Shown: in pieces, positions 10,468 through 22,687 of the stretch | How positions within the stretch are numbered: the stretch's first letter is position 1 | How the letters are laid out: every line of letters begins with the position of its first letter | NCBI RefSeq assembly: GCF_025024155.1 | Contig: NW_026251726.1 | Location: 432,792-496,791 of the forward strand | Reading direction: 5' to 3' | Length of the DNA: 64,000 nucleotides | Origin: Gamsiella multidivaricata | Lineage: Eukaryota; Mortierellomycota; Mortierellomycetes; Mortierellales; Mortierellaceae | Program-made: the position numbers and the translations under genes | The notes under the pieces: model-generated | What the model was told of the DNA's origin: nothing | The model's input: the letters and a program-made list of their open reading frames with translations, nothing else | The model's database searches: none

Positions 10468-12071
10468 CTACTCCAGTTTCCTTTCACAAAATTGCCACAG
10501 CTGTTTGACAGAAAATACAAGAGAAACCATATTGATATTAGTTATTTGTGTAAAAGCATATCCATGAATTGTCCAAGTATATCCGCAACGACCGAGATAG
10601 TCTTACCTCCGCCAGAAGGTCACTCCCAAGCGTTCGAAGATCAATGTGAAACTCGCCAGCTATATTGACAGAGGGCATTGTAGGTAGTTAGGCTTCGAAT
10701 CGGTACATGAGCCTCGTTATCGGACAACATGATAATATATGAATTTTACCTTCACCGTCTTCCTTGACATACATATCCGAGGTCTGATTTGCCTTCACCA
10801 ACTGAACTAATTCTACCAGATCTTCTGGCTGTAGCAGCTGAAACTTTTTTGCAAGCTGATGCACATCAACCTATTGTGTTCCATTAAAATAAGAAAGGGT
10901 AATGAGAATTTACGCGTCATGAGCAATAGCCTCCATGGAAACTGCGGACATGATAAGCACAGCTCATTACCTTGTCGCCCCATTCATCGCCCGACGCTGC
11001 AGCACTGCTATCCGCTCGGCTTTCATCATCAGAACTCCGATCGTCCTTCACCCTCTTTGCCTTGTCCTTCACAATTGTATCTCTACGACGCTTATGTGTT
11101 GCACTGTCGCCCGTGCTATCATTGCTCGATTCCCTATCTGAGATCGTGCTCACTGGAAGGTTGAGCAACTTCACAAAGCTCGGTTTCAGATCAGATTTGA
11201 AAATCTAGTACAAGGAAGAGGAGAGAGTTTTCGCGTTAGACAATTAAAATCATTTCTCAATATCATAGCGAAGTGCACATATCAACGTCATTCAGTCTCT
11301 TGTCGATCGCTTACTATCGTCTGAGGGACCTCATAATGCGTTGACTGAAAGTTCAGATCGTGATCCAATACAAATGGCGGTACGGATTTGTCCACAAAAT
11401 GTAGCATGATTTTCATGTCGAACTCGCCCCAGCCCTTTTCCTGCAATATGAATGGATAGTCGTTCACCTCTATGCAATCATGGATAAATAGATAAAAACA
11501 TTAGAAATTGCATAAACTCACTCGTACTACATAACAACTCTGGTCATAGACAAGCAGATTGGAATGAGGGACTTACTCCTGACTGGTTGCTCGAAAGTCT
11601 GGTGAAGAATGTACTCGACATGGTCCACGTATGGCATGGTCTCTTCCTCGCCATTCGCGTTCACGCCACACAGTGAAATCTTCCATTTGCGCACATGAAA
11701 TCCATTTTGCTTTTGTCCCTTGATGATGTTCTGATCAGTAATGACCTACAAGAGTTTCGTAAAAAATAATAATAAATATTAGAAAACAGAGACGGGCACT
11801 GGGCGTTCAAATGGACTCCAGGGGGTTGCACACGACGACGCGCCACTCTTTTCAAAAAGGAGCCCAGGAATCATCTTTCGCGTTTATGAAGAGCATACCT
11901 TGATCTCCTTGCGAATACTCTTTGGCTACATTGTAGAGGGAGCAATTGATGATAGCAGACCAGAAGAAGTGAGAGTCATTAGGAACAAAGTGGTTCTTCT
12001 ACGCGCGATCAAACGCAGCATATCAACAAGGGGACGAAGCAAACATTCCTCTGGCTTTTTACCTGTGGCAT
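10468..12071 (-). CDS. TAF14: YEATS-domain protein, Taf14/AF9/ENL family
   Basis: Eight exons in transcript order: 12071-12063, 11925-11899, 11745-11577, 11469-11315, 11204-10971, 10870-10750, 10659-10607, 10500-10468. All use GT-AG sites and the phases fit, giving 266 aa. Residues about 12-120 form the YEATS domain, a reader of acyl-lysine on histone H3: NGFHVRKWKI, YILHQTFEQPV, then EKGWGEFDMKI with the conserved aromatic-cage Trp at about 82. A basic, Ser/Asp-rich linker with KRRR and KDKAKR (about 140-195) follows. The last 65 residues form the AHD/ET-binding-type C-terminus (GEFHIDLRTLGSDLL, LWQFCERK). Family members are subunits of TFIID, TFIIF, SWI/SNF, INO80 and NuA3 (yeast Taf14) or of elongation complexes (AF9). 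It acts in the nucleus. The first coding exon is only 9 nt. Taf14 and AF9 orthology cannot be separated from sequence alone. Confidence 0.9.
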
Positions 12072-12635
12072 CTTAATGTATTCTTATTGGTGGACGTCGG
12101 TGGTGTTGATGTGAGGCTGGTTCTATGCAGAAAGCGCGTGCCTGGTCTGTAATGTTTGCGAATGAGAGGCGCGTGTGGGTATTCAAGGCCGCAGGAAGAC
12201 AACGAGACGGCGGGGGGCGAAAGGGAAGAGGACGAAAGACAGGTAGGATAGAACAAAAGTGCTCGTGGGCAAAGAGAGTGATCCAATGTCAATTCCTGTC
12301 CTTTTTGATTTGAAAAATAAAGGAAACGGGTGCCCTGAGAATAATCTTTCTTCAGAAAAGGAGTGAAGTGCGGCAGGAGAAATGTGTGGCAAGCAAGAAG
12401 GGAGTCAAGCTGGATGTAGCTCTTGCTGTGAACAGTGGCAGAAACAGGGAGCGTAGGAAAGAAGAAGAGAAGAAGAAAGAGAAGAAAGAGAAGCTAAGAG
12501 GGGATGGTGGCTCGAAGTTGATGATGGAGAAGGACAAAATAGGTTTGGTTTCCTTCACAGGCCTATTATGCACATTAAGGGCTGTGACTGTCCATTAGCA
12601 TCAACGGATACCAAGCAATTGCAATTTTGACGCTC
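12072..12635. other. Promoter region of YEATS gene / 3' flank of membrane-protein gene
   Basis: 564 bp between two minus-strand genes. A purine-rich stretch (12440-12500) and short A runs are present. No additional gene is seen. Confidence 0.5.
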
Positions 12636-13482
12636 CTAAGCACTCTTCAGCTTGTACTGGCTCTTTTCAAGCTGGAGAAAATCTTCCTCAGGATCCTTCA
12701 TCACCCACAGGCTAGCCAAATCCACAACTTGAAGCAGCAACGGCATTAACCACCATACCAGCTCGAACGAAAACTCTGCCCTCCCAAACATCAGCGCTAT
12801 TGGTGTGAGCGAAACAAATGTCCAGACCGCCAGACTGTCTCGTGCTATCAGAGACACGTCTCTGATAATAAAGATGCCAATGCCGAACGAGATCAGCGAG
12901 AATAACGTAGCAGTCGCGGGCGAAATGCTTTGAAATGCAGCTGAGGGGTTTTCATGGTCCGGGGAGGGATGTCCAGCTAATGATGCTCTCCTATACCAAG
13001 TATATGTTGTAAAGGCAAGATGTCTATGCGAATATATTGATAAGGATCAGATTAGGCACTTGATACGCCATTAACCATGGCCAGTGTGTCAAAAACGAAT
13101 CCCTACATCACAACTTCCGTGACCGAAAATGCCTGCAGGACAATCTAGTGAACAGAGAATCCAGTTTTTAAAACTACTTCGAACGCTTATATGATCGACC
13201 TAGAGTTGACCAATACGACTTGCCTTGAACATGTCGTTTGCCCTTTCATTTGATATCCGTAGTGATTCGATAAGCTGTTCCTGTTCTAGCAGCAAAATAT
13301 ATCCCCGCCAGCATCGTCGAAAGTATAGAGCATATTTTTAGCTCTTGTAGGTAACTGATGTGTTCTGGCTGCAGGGGCAAGGGCGCCTCACCTTCCTCGG
13401 GCAGGAACTCGGGCGCGTCCGACATATCCGGTCCCCGAAAGAGCGCTTTTGTGTGGTTTGTTCTTTGCTTGAGTTGGTCCAT
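12636..13482 (-). CDS. Predicted small membrane protein, family unknown
   Basis: Proposed exons: 13482-13356, 13285-13224, 13132-13107, 12990-12636, giving 189 aa. The N-terminal half is acidic then helical (QEQLIESLRI, NERANDMFK). The C-terminal half has two or three hydrophobic segments (TATLFSLISFGIGIFII, VWTFVSLTPIALMF, VWWLMPLLLQVVDLASL) and a charged tail (KDPEEDFLQLEKSQ). Intron 1 would start GTTACC, a poor donor, and intron 2 would start AAG|GCAAGT, a consensus-like GC-AG intron. The phases close only with both. An unspliced reading of exon 1 stops soon after a hydrophobic stretch and was not preferred. I do not recognise the family. The last exon is secure, the first two less so. The gene starts 474 bp from divergent ATG5. 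Confidence 0.6.
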
Positions 13483-13956
13483 GTCGATGAGATTGAGGGT
13501 TGAAGAGCAGGGATGAGATTTGGGAAAGAAAAGATAGTTAGTTGTGTTATAAAAAGAAGAGTTGGTTGCACGGTGCCCTTCTTTCTGGTGGCGATGGTGG
13601 CTGTGAATGCTTTTTGCGGTCTCTAACCTTGCGCCTTGCACCTCGCACTTTGACCTCAAACTCACACAACGCCATCCTTCTCTTCGCGACCTTTTCTGCA
13701 TCGCTTTCCAAGTGGCTATCCCCTTCCATCAACGCGTCTGTGCCTGAACACTCTTGTGCTCCTTCTTTCTCTCTTTTTCGCTCCTCGACATCGATTTGTC
13801 GACATTTCACCTTTTTTGTCACCTCTTATTCTCCATCTGTTTGCACGCGTCTCGTTGCATACAGCACTTTCTCATTCACCTCAGGGACACCAAGCCGAGT
13901 CTAAATCTACAACAATCGTCGACAGAGATCTTCACCTATATCTCGACACCCGCTTC
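13483..13956. promoter_or_regulatory. Divergent promoter region between membrane-protein gene and ATG5
   Basis: The 474 bp separate two start codons on opposite strands, so they must hold both promoters. The ATG5-proximal part is C/T-rich (13780-13960), as is common for leaders in this window. No specific factor site can be assigned. Confidence 0.5.
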
Positions 13957-15523
13957 ATGCCTCCACAACCCGACAAAGGAAAAACGCCAGCAGCAGCCGC
14001 AGCCACCTCAACTACGACTACAACACCAGCACCCCACAATCCGATTGCAAAGGTCATCTGGGATGGATCCATACCCATCCAGTTCACCTGGGATAAGGCT
14101 GAGGCAGCGGCAGTAGGGTCCAATGCAGTCGAGTCTTTCTTTGTAAGTCCTTTGTCTTTATTCTTTTTTTTTTTATGCGAAGGCACAGTAACAAGAGTCT
14201 CTGCGTAGTAAACCAATGGGCCACTAACTTTCTTTTTATAGTATGAGGCATCAAGGTGCTCCTACTTTTCACTCTTAACAAGCCATGTCAGGAAGCACTT
14301 CGTGGACATGGCCTTGCACTTTATTGGGGACGACGCTGAAGTGTGGTACGACTATGAAGGGACACCTTTGAAATGGTAAAGAAAACAGCTCTTGTTGCTC
14401 ACGCCCTCGTTGATTGTCACAACAAAAAACCTCCACGTTACGCTTGCATTGCTCTTGCCTGTATGTGTTTTTGCTTGTCCTTTCACCAAGCTCTCATCTA
14501 AAAGCAGTTCCGTTTTAACCTTTGACGACCTCGTTCACTCTGTCTTGAAACTCGGAGTGTATAATAGGCACTATCCAATTGGACTTTTGTACGATATTCA
14601 CGGACTCCAGGCATCATCAGGCCGAGGCATGAATGGATCATTGTTGCCTTGGAAGATCACGGTTCATTTCCAAAACTTTCCAGCAGACAAACTAATCAAG
14701 AGCCAGGCCGTCGACAGCTGTCAGGACTATTTCATGTCCATGATCAAGGAGGTATGCATTTAACCTTAAAAGCATACCTGTACCATGACTTGCAGCTGGA
14801 CAGATGGGACGGGACAGTTGCAAGGGAATGCATCCCTTTTCCCGCGTGATATACTGGGTTTGCTGATTATTATTGCTATTTTTTGTTTGAATAGGCCGAC
14901 TACTTGCGCAACGGGTCAACGAAAAAGGTCATGAACATGTCAAAGTCGGACCAGACGCAGCTGTGGGATGGACTTTGGTCGAGTATGTCTTCAATGCTCG
15001 CGTTCAGATTTATGCTGAATGCGAAGTTATCAATATCAAACCGCTAATTACTAATCTCTCTCTCGCCCATTTGGCATCTTCCTTGTTCTATAGATAATTA
15101 CGACCGGTTCTGGGGGATGAACCACAAGTTGATGTTAAACGACGGCGTCATGGCAAGGAGTCTGCCTATCAGGATATATCTGCCCGAAAACTGCCCTGTC
15201 ATGCAGGATCCCGTATCGCCGGTAGACGAGAATAGTAAGGCGCTCATGACTGCATGTTGAAGAATGGCGGAAATTGAAAAAAGGCGCGGTGTTGACGCTC
15301 TTCTTATTTCTCATTTTGAACTGACGCAGGTCAACCTAGAACCCTGCGGCAGGTCCTTCACCACTCCTTACCAGATCTCTTTCCGCTTGTGGAAACGGGG
15401 CCACCTGTAGCAGCAGCAATGATTCATGGAATTACACCTAGCTTAGACACAAGTGCCATCTGGGTCTCACAAAATATGTCGTACCCAGACAACTTTTTGC
15501 ATCTGGTCATTATCATAAAATGA
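13957..15523 (+). CDS. ATG5: Autophagy protein Atg5
   Basis: Six exons: 13957-14142, 14242-14375, 14568-14751, 14895-14982, 15094-15234, 15330-15523. All are GT-AG, phases close, 308 aa. The family landmarks are present in order: an Ala/Thr-rich N-terminus, KVIWDGSIPIQF (about 32-43), [30 protein letters not shown] spread over exons 2-3, LPWKITVHF, and the C-terminal SYPDNFLHLVII. Lys167 in FMSMIKEAD aligns with the Atg12 acceptor lysine (human K130), so covalent conjugation is expected. Atg12-Atg5 with Atg16 acts as the E3 for Atg8 lipidation on the phagophore. The LKW|HYPIG junction requires the acceptor at 14566-14567; an upstream AG would give a non-conserved insertion. Family length is normally 270-300 aa. 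Confidence 0.96.
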
Positions 15524-16481
15524 AGCAACGGCTTTCCAGCACGTATAACGCATGTTGCTGAACAAATAAAGAGTAAACCGTAATGAGAAACTTGTCATAA
15601 AAATGTCGCGGCGAATAGGCATTTGTAACATTGCACAGCAATTTGAGGCACAGGCAGATGGGTTCGGAACAAGAATCAAAGGAATTAAACATGCGGATTC
15701 TAACCTCTCGTACTATCATCGCTGGCTTGGAGTTTACGGTATCCATAGAGTCCGAAGAAGTTCACCCTTGTTTTTCAAGACGCGGCTACAAGCGCCTCCC
15801 TTGAGTTTGAATTCCGGAAATAAGCTCTCGGTGATTGCTCAAAAAACGTCTATGGGGCCGATCTCGGCAATACGCGCATGTCTAGGCGCTAACTTCGACT
15901 ATGAAAAATTAGCATACGCCTTGTTCATAACATAGAAGTATTCCACATCACTCATTTCCTGATCTTTTTTGTCCATCCTGAGCCATACATTATTACATAA
16001 AAGGATTCGTAACTAGTATTCCTTCATAAGATATAGGCTACACTGTCCAGAGTGGATATGATATTGAATGCGCATCCACTTTTATAATGTGCTAAGTCCA
16101 GCCTGAGCTGGCACTATGCCATTTGAGACAGAAGCATGATGACCAAGCCGGGTGACGATTCTTTGAGCGGACACAGACCTGCGACCGAAGTAATTCTCTC
16201 GTAGCCAACTCGACTGACTCTAATAGTGACAACCCTTGCACTGACTATTTACACTTGGCCTTTTTCTTTTCTCTTTCCAGGTGTGGTGTGGTAATGCTGG
16301 CTCGTATGCAAAGAATAGGATAGGCCGCGATCTATGTAGTTCAGAGGAGGAAAAAGAAAATGGTTTGTTTGGATCATAGACCGAAGCTTGGGTAGCAATG
16401 AGTTCCCCGCCATCTTTTAGACATCGGTCTAGCCATGACCCTGGGATCCACCGTCTGTCTGACATCCAATCCTGTCCATCT
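15524..16481. other. Intergenic downstream of ATG5
   Basis: No convincing gene. Small ORFs on plus (15603-15935) and minus (16220-16465) have no recognisable motif and no splice-supported extension. AATAAA at about 15564-15569 is a plausible ATG5 polyadenylation signal. Confidence 0.5.
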
Positions 16482-16943
16482 TCAGATCCTCAGATATGAA
16501 TCTGTCAACTGTTTCTGCTTCTCCGTTATCTCATAAACCTCCTCGCCAGACAGAGAACTTTCGTTAGATATCCACTCTGGATCTGTAAGACTCTCATTCT
16601 CCATGTTTCTCCTCGGAGCGAGATTAAGATCCCGCAAAGGAGCCTTGGCCATGTCCCTTTCTCTTACAATTCTCTCCCAGTGAACCTGCATTCCTCCATC
16701 GATCATCCGGTCCTTGCGCATTAGTCCACATCGGCTGCCGTTAATATTGTATATGAAGATTACTGGAGTGGGTTTAACACGGTATAAAATAAAAAGAAAG
16801 CAAAGTGTCAAGAACGAAAGTTCGACTAATTGAATCTCTGGGAGACAAAAGTTGCATATAGCATTTGCCGCAGATAAAAAGACGTATGGTATGGTTCGCT
16901 GTAGGGCAGATAGCAGCCATGGCTCCCCCTTCCTCTCTTCCAC
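16482..16943 (-). CDS. Hypothetical protein, possible single membrane span
   Basis: An open frame of 153 codons starts at an ATG (16943-16941). It contains a hydrophobic block (LVELSFLTLCFLFILY) and a hydrophilic acidic C-terminal third (NESSLSGEEVYEITEK). The A/T-rich middle (16740-16870) could instead be an intron or promoter, in which case only the last 70 codons would be real. No homology is recognised. It sits between the convergent ATG5 and ATG4 genes. Confidence 0.3.
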   Translation of the reverse strand: MEERKGEPWLLSALQRTIPYVFLSAANAICNFCLPEIQLVELSFLTLCFLFILYRVKPTPVIFIYNINGSRCGLMRKDRMIDGGMQVHWERIVRERDMAKAPLRDLNLAPRRNMENESLTDPEWISNESSLSGEEVYEITEKQKQLTDSYLRI

Positions 16944-17284
16944 TCCGCTTCTATTGTAAAGAATCCTCTGACAGAGCCGTCCCTACACATCTACCGCCGT
17001 CCTTGCCTTGTTAATCTTGTTCAACTCCCACGTCTTATCTTGACCCTCCAATCCATCTTCTCAATCTCTTTCACATGCTCTGCGCGCTTCTCTGCAAATT
17101 TTCTCGTCTGTTACCTCTGTTTCTTTGCGCCCCGGTACTTTGGTGAAGCACAAATCCTGATTCATCTCAGTCAGGTAGCTTTTTTGCCGATTTTTTTTGT
17201 AGAGATTTATAGTGTATGCAAGAGCAGAGCAAAAAAAAAACGATTCTAGTATCCGAGATAGCTGGATAGATTGCTTCGCGCCCT
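16944..17284. other. Intergenic, 3' flank of ATG4
   Basis: 341 bp of T-rich sequence, with an A run at 17230-17239. No gene seen. Confidence 0.5.
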
Positions 17285-19272
17285 TCACAGAATCAGCTCC
17301 AGATCGTCATCCTCCTCATCGGCGACCGACAGCAGCCGCTCTCCATCGTTTTCTTCGTAATCCGGCGCCTTTTCTCCGATCGTGAAGATGCTTGATCCCA
17401 TGCCTGGACGAGCGTTCATTGCTCGGACTCGCTCACAGAACGCATCAAAGTCCGGCCGATCTCTGCAGTAGAAGGCGAGCAACATTGATGGGTCGATTGC
17501 GTTGATGTCGATCTTGCGAATAGTCTCACAGTGATACGTTGCAAAGTCCTACATAAAGCGACGTTTGATCAGCGCTGTAACTAGAATGCACGGCGCACAA
17601 AACTGCCTCATGCAAAAGGCAGTGCCTGAAGCAAAATTACCTCTGCCGTATATGCGCTCAAATCCTTGGCTTCGACCATGCAACGTGAATGATGGGGATC
17701 AAGGTAAAACAAATCGTCTCCTTGATGTCCAACAAAGTAATAGGATGATGAAGGACGACCGCTGAACGTCAGCAAGAAAAAAAAATCCAAAAAGAGTAAT
17801 GTGTTAGTATGAAAATTCACATAAAACCATCAGATATCAAGTGCAACATGCTCGTTTGACATACCCGGCGATGCCAAGCGTCTGAGGAATCTCAAATGTT
17901 GTCTTGATGGCGTCGTTATAGATAGGGTTCAGTTTGTCGATGCCCAGACGAATCGTCACCAAGATCAGCAGGCTGCCAAACATTCCTGTTTTCTTATCTT
18001 TAGCAGCCTCATTCACTTGGTCTTTATACACAACACCGTCTGTAGTGACATAAACATTGAGACCGCTCTGCGGAAAGTTGTGAACAAGGGCCCTAGACGA
18101 AAGATTAAAGTAGGTTGTAATGAAGATGTCAGCATGCGATCTAGGACGCGCTTAGGAAATTGACAAAAATAAAATCTTTGTTCGTGTATGCGACTTACTT
18201 GGTGACCTGGCTTGTCGTCGAAGGTCCGAACCATTCCCCAATGTTCTTTCCCAGCTGCTTTCCGAGGAGTGCAATGCGGTGAACAGAAAACGGAGATTTG
18301 GCATTCATGTCATCTAGGAACCAAGCCAAAATCTAATAAAGACAGAACGTTCCCGTGTAAGTCGTAATTAATCTTTTTTTTCTTTCTCCCCCTCTCTGTC
18401 TCTCCCTCTGGTTGTCATTATGCTGGGATCTACATGTCGTACCCGAACGTATACATCCCATGTGGGGTCCCCAGGAACAGGCCGGTTCCAACCTAAGAGA
18501 TGTCAGGTTGATAACCAAATATTGATTTAGCATTGACTGTGCATAGTGAAACTCCAGTTTGCTGAACACGCCACACTAACATAGTCCTTGACTTACCTCG
18601 GCCCATAAATTGGATCGCCAAGGCGTTCGCTAAGAGTCCTTGTCCGGATCGGAGCATGCATCCCCAGCCAACGTCCGTCGTGAAACTGCTGGGTTTGATC
18701 GGCGAGTAACTGTGCCGGTATGTGCACCAGATCAATCCATTGGTAAAGTCCCTTTGGAAATCCGCCCACTGTGTTGGAGAAGGCGGGTAGAGCTTGCCCA
18801 TCAAGTAAATAGGTCCGTTGTTGACATTTGATGGGGGGGCTGCACATGTTGAAGACCGGTTGGCTATTGGGTCGTTTGCTTCATGGACAACCCTTACTGC
18901 TGAATCCGTCTCTGACGTCTCGAGCCGGTGTTCCTTGATAGGAGCGGGTACAGGCTTGCTAGTAGTGGCGGTAGTGGCGATAATGGTGTTGTCTGAAGAG
19001 TCGGTAGATACTCCTGCTACTGGCGACGCGATATCGGCCGACATCCACGCATTCCACATATTGACGACGTTTCTCTTTGTCTGTGATAGAGTCGATCCTG
19101 CCGCAGTGATATGTCGCTCCAGTTCGGCAGTCATTCCAATGCTTGGCACGGTGTTCAAATCGTCCTTGGGGCCAGAAGCAGACACAGGAGGTGTAGCTAC
19201 CACCGATTTGTCCTTTGTGGATGCAGGAGTGCTGGTGCCATTGAGTGCAGTGGGTGTAGTATGTTGGTCCAT
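17285..19272 (-). CDS. ATG4: Cysteine protease Atg4 (Atg8 processing and delipidation)
   Basis: Six exons in transcript order: 19272-18597, 18492-18443, 18332-18199, 18092-17865, 17761-17641, 17548-17285. All are GT-AG, 490 aa. Residues 1-155 are a Ser/Thr-rich low-complexity extension. The C54 peptidase domain follows: [17 protein letters not shown], then [12 protein letters not shown] with catalytic Cys205, WFGPSTTSQ, and YLDPHHSR supplying catalytic Asp384 and His386. [11 protein letters not shown] precedes an acidic tail ([12 protein letters not shown]). The enzyme cleaves the Atg8 C-terminus to expose Gly and also releases Atg8 from phosphatidylethanolamine. The tail is acidic but has no aromatic residue, so a canonical LIR is not evident. 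It converges with ATG5 and diverges from the Q/N-rich gene at 19975. Confidence 0.96.
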
Positions 19273-19974
19273 GGCGTTTAGTCCTTAAGGTGGAAATGAG
19301 AACCAAGGTTCTAGTCACCGCACGAAGGAATCGACAAGGAGAGGAGAAGGATATTTAGGGCTCAAGCGCAGAGGCACAGCAAGAATACAGTAGTAGAGAT
19401 AGGGGGGACAGAGCGAGAGAGACAGCTGAAGTGATGTGCAAGTGAGAATGGGAGGAGAAAGAATGTTGAGGAAACGAGGTGAAGTGAGGTGAAGCAAAGA
19501 AAGTGAAGCTTAGGATGGCTGTGGAGAGAAGGAACGAAAGATAGACAAAAGTGACTGAGTATAGGACAATGTGGTTTTGGTTGGGTGGATTGGCAATGAG
19601 AATGACACAATGCAATGCTGTGTTTACTTTCATGTCCCTCATAGCACGGAGGCAGGGGTACCGGATGGGACCCCACTGGTAACCAGGACCCATTGGAGTT
19701 ATTGCTTTGGTGTAGGCTGAAACCCTCTACATTTGGAAATAACCTTATCACGCGCCCGTCTGCTGTGAAAATAAACCTCTGTAAAATGTAATAACGCATT
19801 CGAGCCCCTTATTTTCTTCATCCCCGTTTAACAGCAGATCGCACTTCTTTCCCTTCTCGCTTCATCAACAAAAACACGCCCTCATATTCATCAATATCTT
19901 CATCTCCTTACAACGCGAGATAAAAAGTATCCATTTTATTCATTTCATCATCTGCAGATCCGTAATCTGCAATC
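19273..19974. promoter_or_regulatory. Divergent promoter region between ATG4 and the Q/N-rich gene
   Basis: 702 bp separate the two start codons. The half near ATG4 is purine-rich on plus (19320-19520); the half near 19975 is C/T- and A/T-rich with a TAAAAAG stretch at about 19921. No defined site is assigned. Confidence 0.45.
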
Positions 19975-22598
19975 ATGGCTGATTCTACCGACAACAACGT
20001 CGACGCCGTCGTCGCCCCTAGTGATCCAGCGCCTCTTTCCACTGAGGCCACGAATAACCAGGTTGCCGATATTCAGGCTCCAACCAGCCCAGATGACCAG
20101 GCAGTGCCGCCAGTACCAGCAGTACCAGCACCAGCACCAGCATCATCACCACCAGCGCCTGTGGACAACGCTAAAGAGATTGAACAGGAGCAGATCATTT
20201 CTCTCACCACCATACCCACGCCATCCGATGACGCCACAGAGAAGCAGGACAAACAATCATCAGAAGTAGAGGCCATCCAGCTCGAAGAACAAGATGCGAG
20301 CCAGACCATTGCATCAGCTATGGAAACGGGACACTCTGCTCCTGTCCCAGAGAACGCTCCTGATGTTACTCCAGAAGTGATCTTGGATTCACCTGCCACT
20401 GTTACTGCCGATCCCTACACAGAGCAGGATGGGGCCTACGAAGATACGGAGCTCGTTTCAGACGTCCCTGTGCCCTCTAACGACGCGATCAATCCTGATG
20501 AATCCATGGCGGATGAGGACCAGAGCGGAGGAGATGCTGCAGAAGGCCAAATGGATGATTCTCAGGCTAAGGCTGCCTCAACCACACCCACGTCAAACAA
20601 GGCTCAGGGCTCGAATAACAGCAGCAACAACAGCCAGCAGCAGCAGCACCACCACCACAACAGGCATCATCATCGTGGTAGGGGTGGTTACTTTAATAAC
20701 CGCAACAACCACAGCGTGAACTTTCAGAATAACAACAACCATAACAGTAGCCGACCCTTCAACCAGCGACCTTTCAACAACCACAGCAACCACCAAGGCT
20801 TTAACAATAATAACAATAACGGCTACAACAACAATTTCAATAACAATAACAACAACAACCATCCCGGAGGACCAGGGCCCATGCGAAGGGGCGGATACCG
20901 AGGTAATGGTTATTCACCAATATTCGTTTCTACTTTTTTTTTTTCTTGAATTCATACGACCCATACAACCATTTTATCACCTTTATCGCATACAACAAGG
21001 TGCTATTCGTTTTGATTGGAGATTGAACCATACACAAAACACAGATCTCTTTTCTGGCCTTAAATCCTTCCCCCATCATCAAAACGCGTCATTGTATGCT
21101 ATGCACACATCGACAGAGCACACATGACAGATGCCGGTATAGTGGCTCCTGCTACCACGGGCTATGTACTGGTCTGCGTTGGCACCCTCCCGCGTTTGCT
21201 GATCTAGTCAATATGTTGACAAAGGCAGCAGATACTTTTCATGACCACATACACGCATATCGACGACAGCCCCTTTCATTAATTCCTTCCCCTATACCCC
21301 TCATTAACCCAACTTTTGGTCTTTTAAACCTCCTTAGGCGTGCAAGATCAAAGACCCTACCGCCGTGAGGAGTCCTATCGAGGCGGTCGACAGCCGGACC
21401 ACTTTCAGCAGCGCCCACGAGATAACTTCAACAACAATAGCCATAACCCCAACCACCACCATAGCAGCGGTCCCTACGGTGGTCCCAATCAGTACCAGCA
21501 GCAGCAGCCTCAACAACAGGCGCCATACCAACAGCGCCATCCACAGCAGTCGCAGCAGCAGCAACACCATCACCACCACCAGCAGCAACAATTTCCAAAC
21601 GGCTCTCCCATGGCTCACAATCAGAACAGATTCCAGCAGGGGCCTGACCACAACGACCGACAGCGTCAGCAGCGGATGCCTCGGGGGCCACCACCGCCAT
21701 CCGCTCAGGACGTTGGCATGGCGTCTCCGATGCAGAACAGTGGCCCTCCTCCTGTAGGAGGCAGACCCCCCAAAACGGGCTCTATCAAATCGATCTTTGA
21801 TTATGCCAAGGGGATGCAATGGGATCGGGTAAGAATACTAGACTTTTTTTTTTCTTTGTGAGCTGCCGTAAAGCACACTATTGATTGCCTCGGCCGCTTC
21901 TAACAACTTTGTGTTTATTGTTTTCATAATACAACCATTAGACCAACCAACCTCCACCAAGCGCGCCCGCAGCAAACGGTGCCCAAGATCCCGCCTACTT
22001 TCCTAACGCCAATGGGGCTGCAGCGCCAGTTGGAGCTGCGTACAACGTGCCCTTTGGTCAGGCTGGAGCACAAACAGGAACTCATGCTGCTACCCCTTAT
22101 GGCCAGCCAGCTCCCAGTGCTGCTCATGGTTACGGCCAGCAAGCGCCAGCACAACAATACGATCCATATGTGGCACAGCCACCGGCGGCTAACACTGCAG
22201 CATCAGCCCCATATCAGCATGAGTGGTACTCAAATGCACCGAACGCAGCACAGGGTGTTGCAGCTGGACCAGCACGTGGAGCAAACGGCCGAGATTGGCA
22301 AAACAATGCTGAACAGACTACACCTTACAAACGCCCTGCAAACGCCGGTCGCGGCGGTAGAGGCGGGGGCAGAGGGGGCTTCGGAGGAGCAGGTAGAGGT
22401 GGTCAGCAGCACAATGCACCTGGATTCAACAGCCATGCCGCACATAACGCCAGCGCCAGCAACAGTGCTAGTAGTGTCAACAGCATACCGCTTAACCAAA
22501 ACAACAACTCGGCGAGCTATGGCAATGCCAACGGATACAATGCGCGCCAACCCCCATTGCCCGCTCAGCCACCCCCACCAGTTCTTCAGCAGCAACAC

Positions 22599-22687
<89 letters not shown>

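Noticed and set aside
14506..14567. Alternative upstream acceptor in ATG5 intron 2
   Set aside because: It would insert a non-conserved segment between LK and the universally conserved WHYPIG block; the acceptor at 14566-14567 restores it exactly.
15603..15935. 110-codon plus ORF downstream of ATG5
   Set aside because: No domain, no splice support, overlapping short antisense ORFs of the same quality.
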